Shown one piece after another: positions 62,061 through 64,000 of a stretch of 64,000 nt of DNA. Within the stretch, counting starts at the first letter, position 1. Each line of letters starts with the position of its first letter. The position numbers were made by a program, and so were the translations under genes. This stretch comes from Streptomyces lincolnensis (GTDB taxonomy: Bacteria > Actinomycetota > Actinomycetes > Streptomycetales > Streptomycetaceae). Below the pieces are notes generated by a model. It was not told the origin of the DNA. It made no database searches and worked only from the letters and a program-made list of their open reading frames with translations. Location: assembly GCF_001685355.1 (NCBI RefSeq), contig NZ_CP016438.1, forward strand, positions 5,642,001-5,706,000. The letters are read 5' to 3'.

Positions 62061-62732
62061 ATGACGATCCGCGTGATGCTCGTCGACGACCAGGTGCTGT
62101 TGCGCACCGGGTTCCGGATGGTGCTCGCGGCCCAGCCGGACATGGAGGTCGTCGCCGAGGCCGGCGACGGGGTCGAGGCCCTTCAGGTGCTGCGTGCGAC
62201 GTCCGTCGACGTGGTGCTGATGGACGTCCGCATGCCGAAGCTGGACGGCGTGGAGACCACCCGCCGCATCTGCTCGGAGCCCGACCCGCCGAAGGTGCTG
62301 ATCCTGACCACCTTCGACCTCGACGAGTACGCCTTCTCCGGGCTGAAGGCGGGCGCCTCCGGCTTCATGCTCAAGGACGTGCCGCCGGGCGAGCTCCTGG
62401 CCGCCATCCGTGCCGTGCACAGCGGTGACGCGGTGGTGGCGCCCTCCACGACCCGGCGGCTCCTGGACCGGTTCGCGCCGATGCTGCCGACCACCGGAAA
62501 GGAGCCCCAGCGCAAGGAACTGGAGCGGCTGACCGACCGGGAGCGCGAGGTCATGATGCTCGTCGCGCAGGGGCTGTCCAACGGCGAGATCGCGGCCCGG
62601 CTGGTGCTCTCCGAGGCGACGGTGAAGACCCATGTGGGCCGCATCCTGACCAAGCTGGGGCTCAGGGACCGGGTGCAGGTGGTCGTCCTGGCGTACGAGA
62701 CGGGGCTGGTGCGCGCGGGCGGGCACGGCTGA
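62061..62732 (+). CDS. NarL/FixJ-family response regulator
   Basis: Regulator of 223 aa. The receiver domain has phospho-acceptor Asp55 (VVLMDVRMPKLDG) and conserved Lys in MLKDVPPG. The LuxR-type HTH (LTDREREVMMLVAQGLSNGEIA, split, and SEATVKTHVGRIL) fills residues 150-215. ATG 62061. It is the partner of the kinase just upstream. No obvious target operon lies beside it, although the TmrB-like ATPase gene follows. Confidence 0.94.
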   Translation: MTIRVMLVDDQVLLRTGFRMVLAAQPDMEVVAEAGDGVEALQVLRATSVDVVLMDVRMPKLDGVETTRRICSEPDPPKVLILTTFDLDEYAFSGLKAGASGFMLKDVPPGELLAAIRAVHSGDAVVAPSTTRRLLDRFAPMLPTTGKEPQRKELERLTDREREVMMLVAQGLSNGEIAARLVLSEATVKTHVGRILTKLGLRDRVQVVVLAYETGLVRAGGHG

Positions 62733-62790
62733 GGGGGCACGGCTGGGGGCAGGTGGCCCTCGCGCAACCCGCTCCCACTAGGGTCTGCGC

Positions 62791-63423
62791 ATGCTCCTGT
62801 GGATCAACGGCCCTTTCGGGGGCGGCAAGACACAGACGGCCTACGAGATCCAGCGTCGCCTGCCCGGCAGCGTGGTCTGCGATCCCGAGCACGCCGGCTT
62901 CGGCCTGCGCCGCATGATGCCTCCCGAGCTGCGCGGGAACTTCCAGGACCTCCGGTCCTGGCGGCAGGGCGTGGTCGAGGTCCTGGACCTCGCCCTCACC
63001 CGGCACGACGGTGTCGTCATCGTCCCCATGACGGTCACGGACTCCGACTACTTCGCCCAGACCGTGGGCCGGCTGCGGGAACTCGGCCATGACGTACGGC
63101 ACTTCACTCTCCTCGCCGAACGCGAGACCGTGCTGAAGCGGCTGCGCGAGCGGGGGTTCGGACACCTCCTTCAGTTCGTCGCCGGAAAGAAGTCCGGTCT
63201 GGGCAGGGAGAGCTGGGCGGTGGGGCAGCTCGACCACTGCCTGGAGCGGCTGCGGGAACCGGAGTTCGCCGAGCATCTGTGGACCGACCACTCGACCGTG
63301 CCGAAGACCGCCGACCGCATCGCCGTCCTCGCCGGACTGACGCTCCGGCCGAACCGCGAGAGCGCGCTGCGGACGCGGCTGAGACAGGCGCGGGTCGGCG
63401 TCCGGCACATCCGGTTCGACTGA
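62791..63423 (+). CDS. TmrB-like ATPase (tunicamycin resistance type)
   Basis: P-loop protein of 210 aa. Walker A GPFGGGKTQTA is at residues 7-17. It matches Bacillus TmrB along its length from memory: VVCDPEHAGFGLRRMM, VIVPMTVTDSDYFAQ, VRHFTLLAERETVLKRL, ESWAVGQLDHCLE. TmrB gives tunicamycin resistance by binding the drug at the membrane. A streptomycete relative may protect against nucleoside antibiotics. The ATG lies 6 nt after a TAGGGT -10 box (62779-62784), so the mRNA may be leaderless. Confidence 0.85.
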   Translation: MLLWINGPFGGGKTQTAYEIQRRLPGSVVCDPEHAGFGLRRMMPPELRGNFQDLRSWRQGVVEVLDLALTRHDGVVIVPMTVTDSDYFAQTVGRLRELGHDVRHFTLLAERETVLKRLRERGFGHLLQFVAGKKSGLGRESWAVGQLDHCLERLREPEFAEHLWTDHSTVPKTADRIAVLAGLTLRPNRESALRTRLRQARVGVRHIRFD

Positions 63424-63442
63424 GAGCCTGTGAACAGGCTCT
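63423..63442. terminator. hairpin between convergent genes
   Basis: AGAGCCTGT and ACAGGCTCT, perfect 9-bp arms around GA. It begins at the last base of the TmrB-like gene's stop codon. The 2-nt loop is too small for a full stem, so the base pairs near the loop would open. Confidence 0.6.
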
Positions 63443-63453
63443 GAGCCGGCCGG

Positions 63454-63999
63454 TCAGCGCAGGATTCCCTCCAGGAAGTCACTGCCCAGGCGGGCCACGA
63501 TGGCTATGTCCAACTGGTGCTGGACGTACCGGCCGCGGCGGCGCGTGGTGATCAGGCCCGCCTTCTTCAGGACGCTCAGATGGCGGGATATCTCCGGGGC
63601 CGTCATGCCGTGCGCCTGGGCCAGCTCGCTGGTGGTGTACGCGCTGCGGGCCAGATAGCGGCAGATCCGCATCCGGACGGGATGGGACAGGGCAGTCATC
63701 CGCAGGGCGAGCTGTTCGACGGAGGACGAGGCTCCCAGCTCCGGGGAGCTGACCGGATAGTGCAGCACCGGCTGCCAGCCGGTGCGGTACAGGATGGACA
63801 GGTGCGGCCAGCCGAGACTGGTCGGCACCAGGAGGAGGTTGCCGTCCTCCACGGCCGTCCGGCCCACGCTCAGTTTGTCGACGGCGATCTCCCCGGCGGC
63901 CTCGTCGAGCGTGACCGCGGGGGACACCGCGGCCAGCGCCTCGGCCAGACCCTTGCGGCGCAGGAGCTCCGTCTTGTGGCGGGCGTCCGCCGCGAGCTG
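63454..63999 (-). CDS. ArsR-type winged-helix regulator, 5' end outside the window
   Basis: The C-terminal 181 residues of a regulator that reads on past the window's right edge. The HTH is in LALRMTALSHPVRMRICRYLARSAYTTSELAQAHGMTAPEISRHLSVLKKAGL (residues spread over 63520-63680). The part before it (LLLVPTSLGWPHLSILYRTGWQPVLHYPV) resembles DUF5937-type sensors, as in the ArsR-type gene at 6767. A GTG at 63927 opens in frame, but the reading frame and protein-like sequence continue upstream (LAADARHKTELLRRKGLAEAL), so it is not the start. Confidence 0.8.
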   Translation of the reverse strand, partial: QLAADARHKTELLRRKGLAEALAAVSPAVTLDEAAGEIAVDKLSVGRTAVEDGNLLLVPTSLGWPHLSILYRTGWQPVLHYPVSSPELGASSSVEQLALRMTALSHPVRMRICRYLARSAYTTSELAQAHGMTAPEISRHLSVLKKAGLITTRRRGRYVQHQLDIAIVARLGSDFLEGILR

Positions 64000-64000
64000 G

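Noticed and set aside
1..64000. CRISPR arrays, tRNA, rRNA, riboswitches and IS elements
   Set aside because: No regularly spaced identical repeats of CRISPR length, no T-loop-like GGTTCGAATCC pattern, no recognisable transposase fragment or known leader fold were seen by eye.

Overview
The window is a piece of a Streptomyces chromosome, or that of a very close relative. GC content is very high. GTG starts are frequent, many genes overlap by 4 bp, and several start codons sit 6-7 nt after a -10 box as in leaderless transcripts. I found one TTA codon inside a called gene. The gene order (DNA polymerase I-like gene, zinc-independent ribosomal protein cluster, tipA-type gene, ppa-dacB-tilS-hpt-ftsH-folE, folate genes, orphan nuoD) matches, from memory, the core arm around SCO3390-SCO3438 of S. 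coelicolor. There are no rRNA, tRNA, CRISPR, phage or intact IS features.

Left part (1-16 kb), the more accessory region. An FtsX-type ABC exporter (379-3164) is divergent from a two-component pair (3327-5179). An ArsR-type regulator and an MFS pump follow, with a candidate operator at their junction. A minus-strand cassette then reads SseB-like protein, WXG-like protein, a 1602-aa RHS protein with a C-terminal toxin-like tip, and a putative immunity gene (14892 to 8217). A GT2 glycosyltransferase is divergent from it.

Middle (16-40 kb). A large SARP/NB-ARC/TPR regulator converges on a DNA polymerase I-like gene. Next come a Clp-N/HTH regulator with paired operators, a decayed lysE gene, a DUF2786 protein and two lipoproteins. 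A divergent Zur-type set of Cys-poor ribosomal proteins (rpsN, rpmB, rpmG, rpmE2, rpsR) with a CobW-like protein follows. After that is a WhiJ-like set (DUF397 protein, ATPase with a TTA codon, XRE/DUF5753 regulator) in which two genes share an array of 12-bp-spaced repeats. Then come an aldehyde dehydrogenase, a DinB protein, PadR plus a DrrAB-type exporter with two candidate PadR operators, glutamate decarboxylase, a TipA homologue with an internal start, a deleted YbjQ gene, a DedA protein and a ThrE-type exporter.

Right part (40-64 kb), mostly housekeeping: ppa, a PBP4-type carboxypeptidase with an unusual basic repeat tail, an HEETH metalloprotease, tilS, hpt, ftsH, folE, then folP-NTF2-folB-folK-DUF3180 in one direction. 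Next come an MprF/LysX-type protein, an esterase, a coiled-coil membrane protein and two PH-domain proteins. An orphan nuoD overlaps tail to tail with a MidA/NDUFAF7-type methyltransferase gene. The window ends with a second NarL-type two-component pair, a TmrB-like ATPase and a partial ArsR-type gene.

The leads I rate highest are the nuoD/MidA pair, the RHS toxin/immunity cassette, the 12-bp repeat arrays of the WhiJ-like set, the Clp-N regulator with operators on its own promoter, and the TipA homologue that seems to lack the drug-capturing cysteine.
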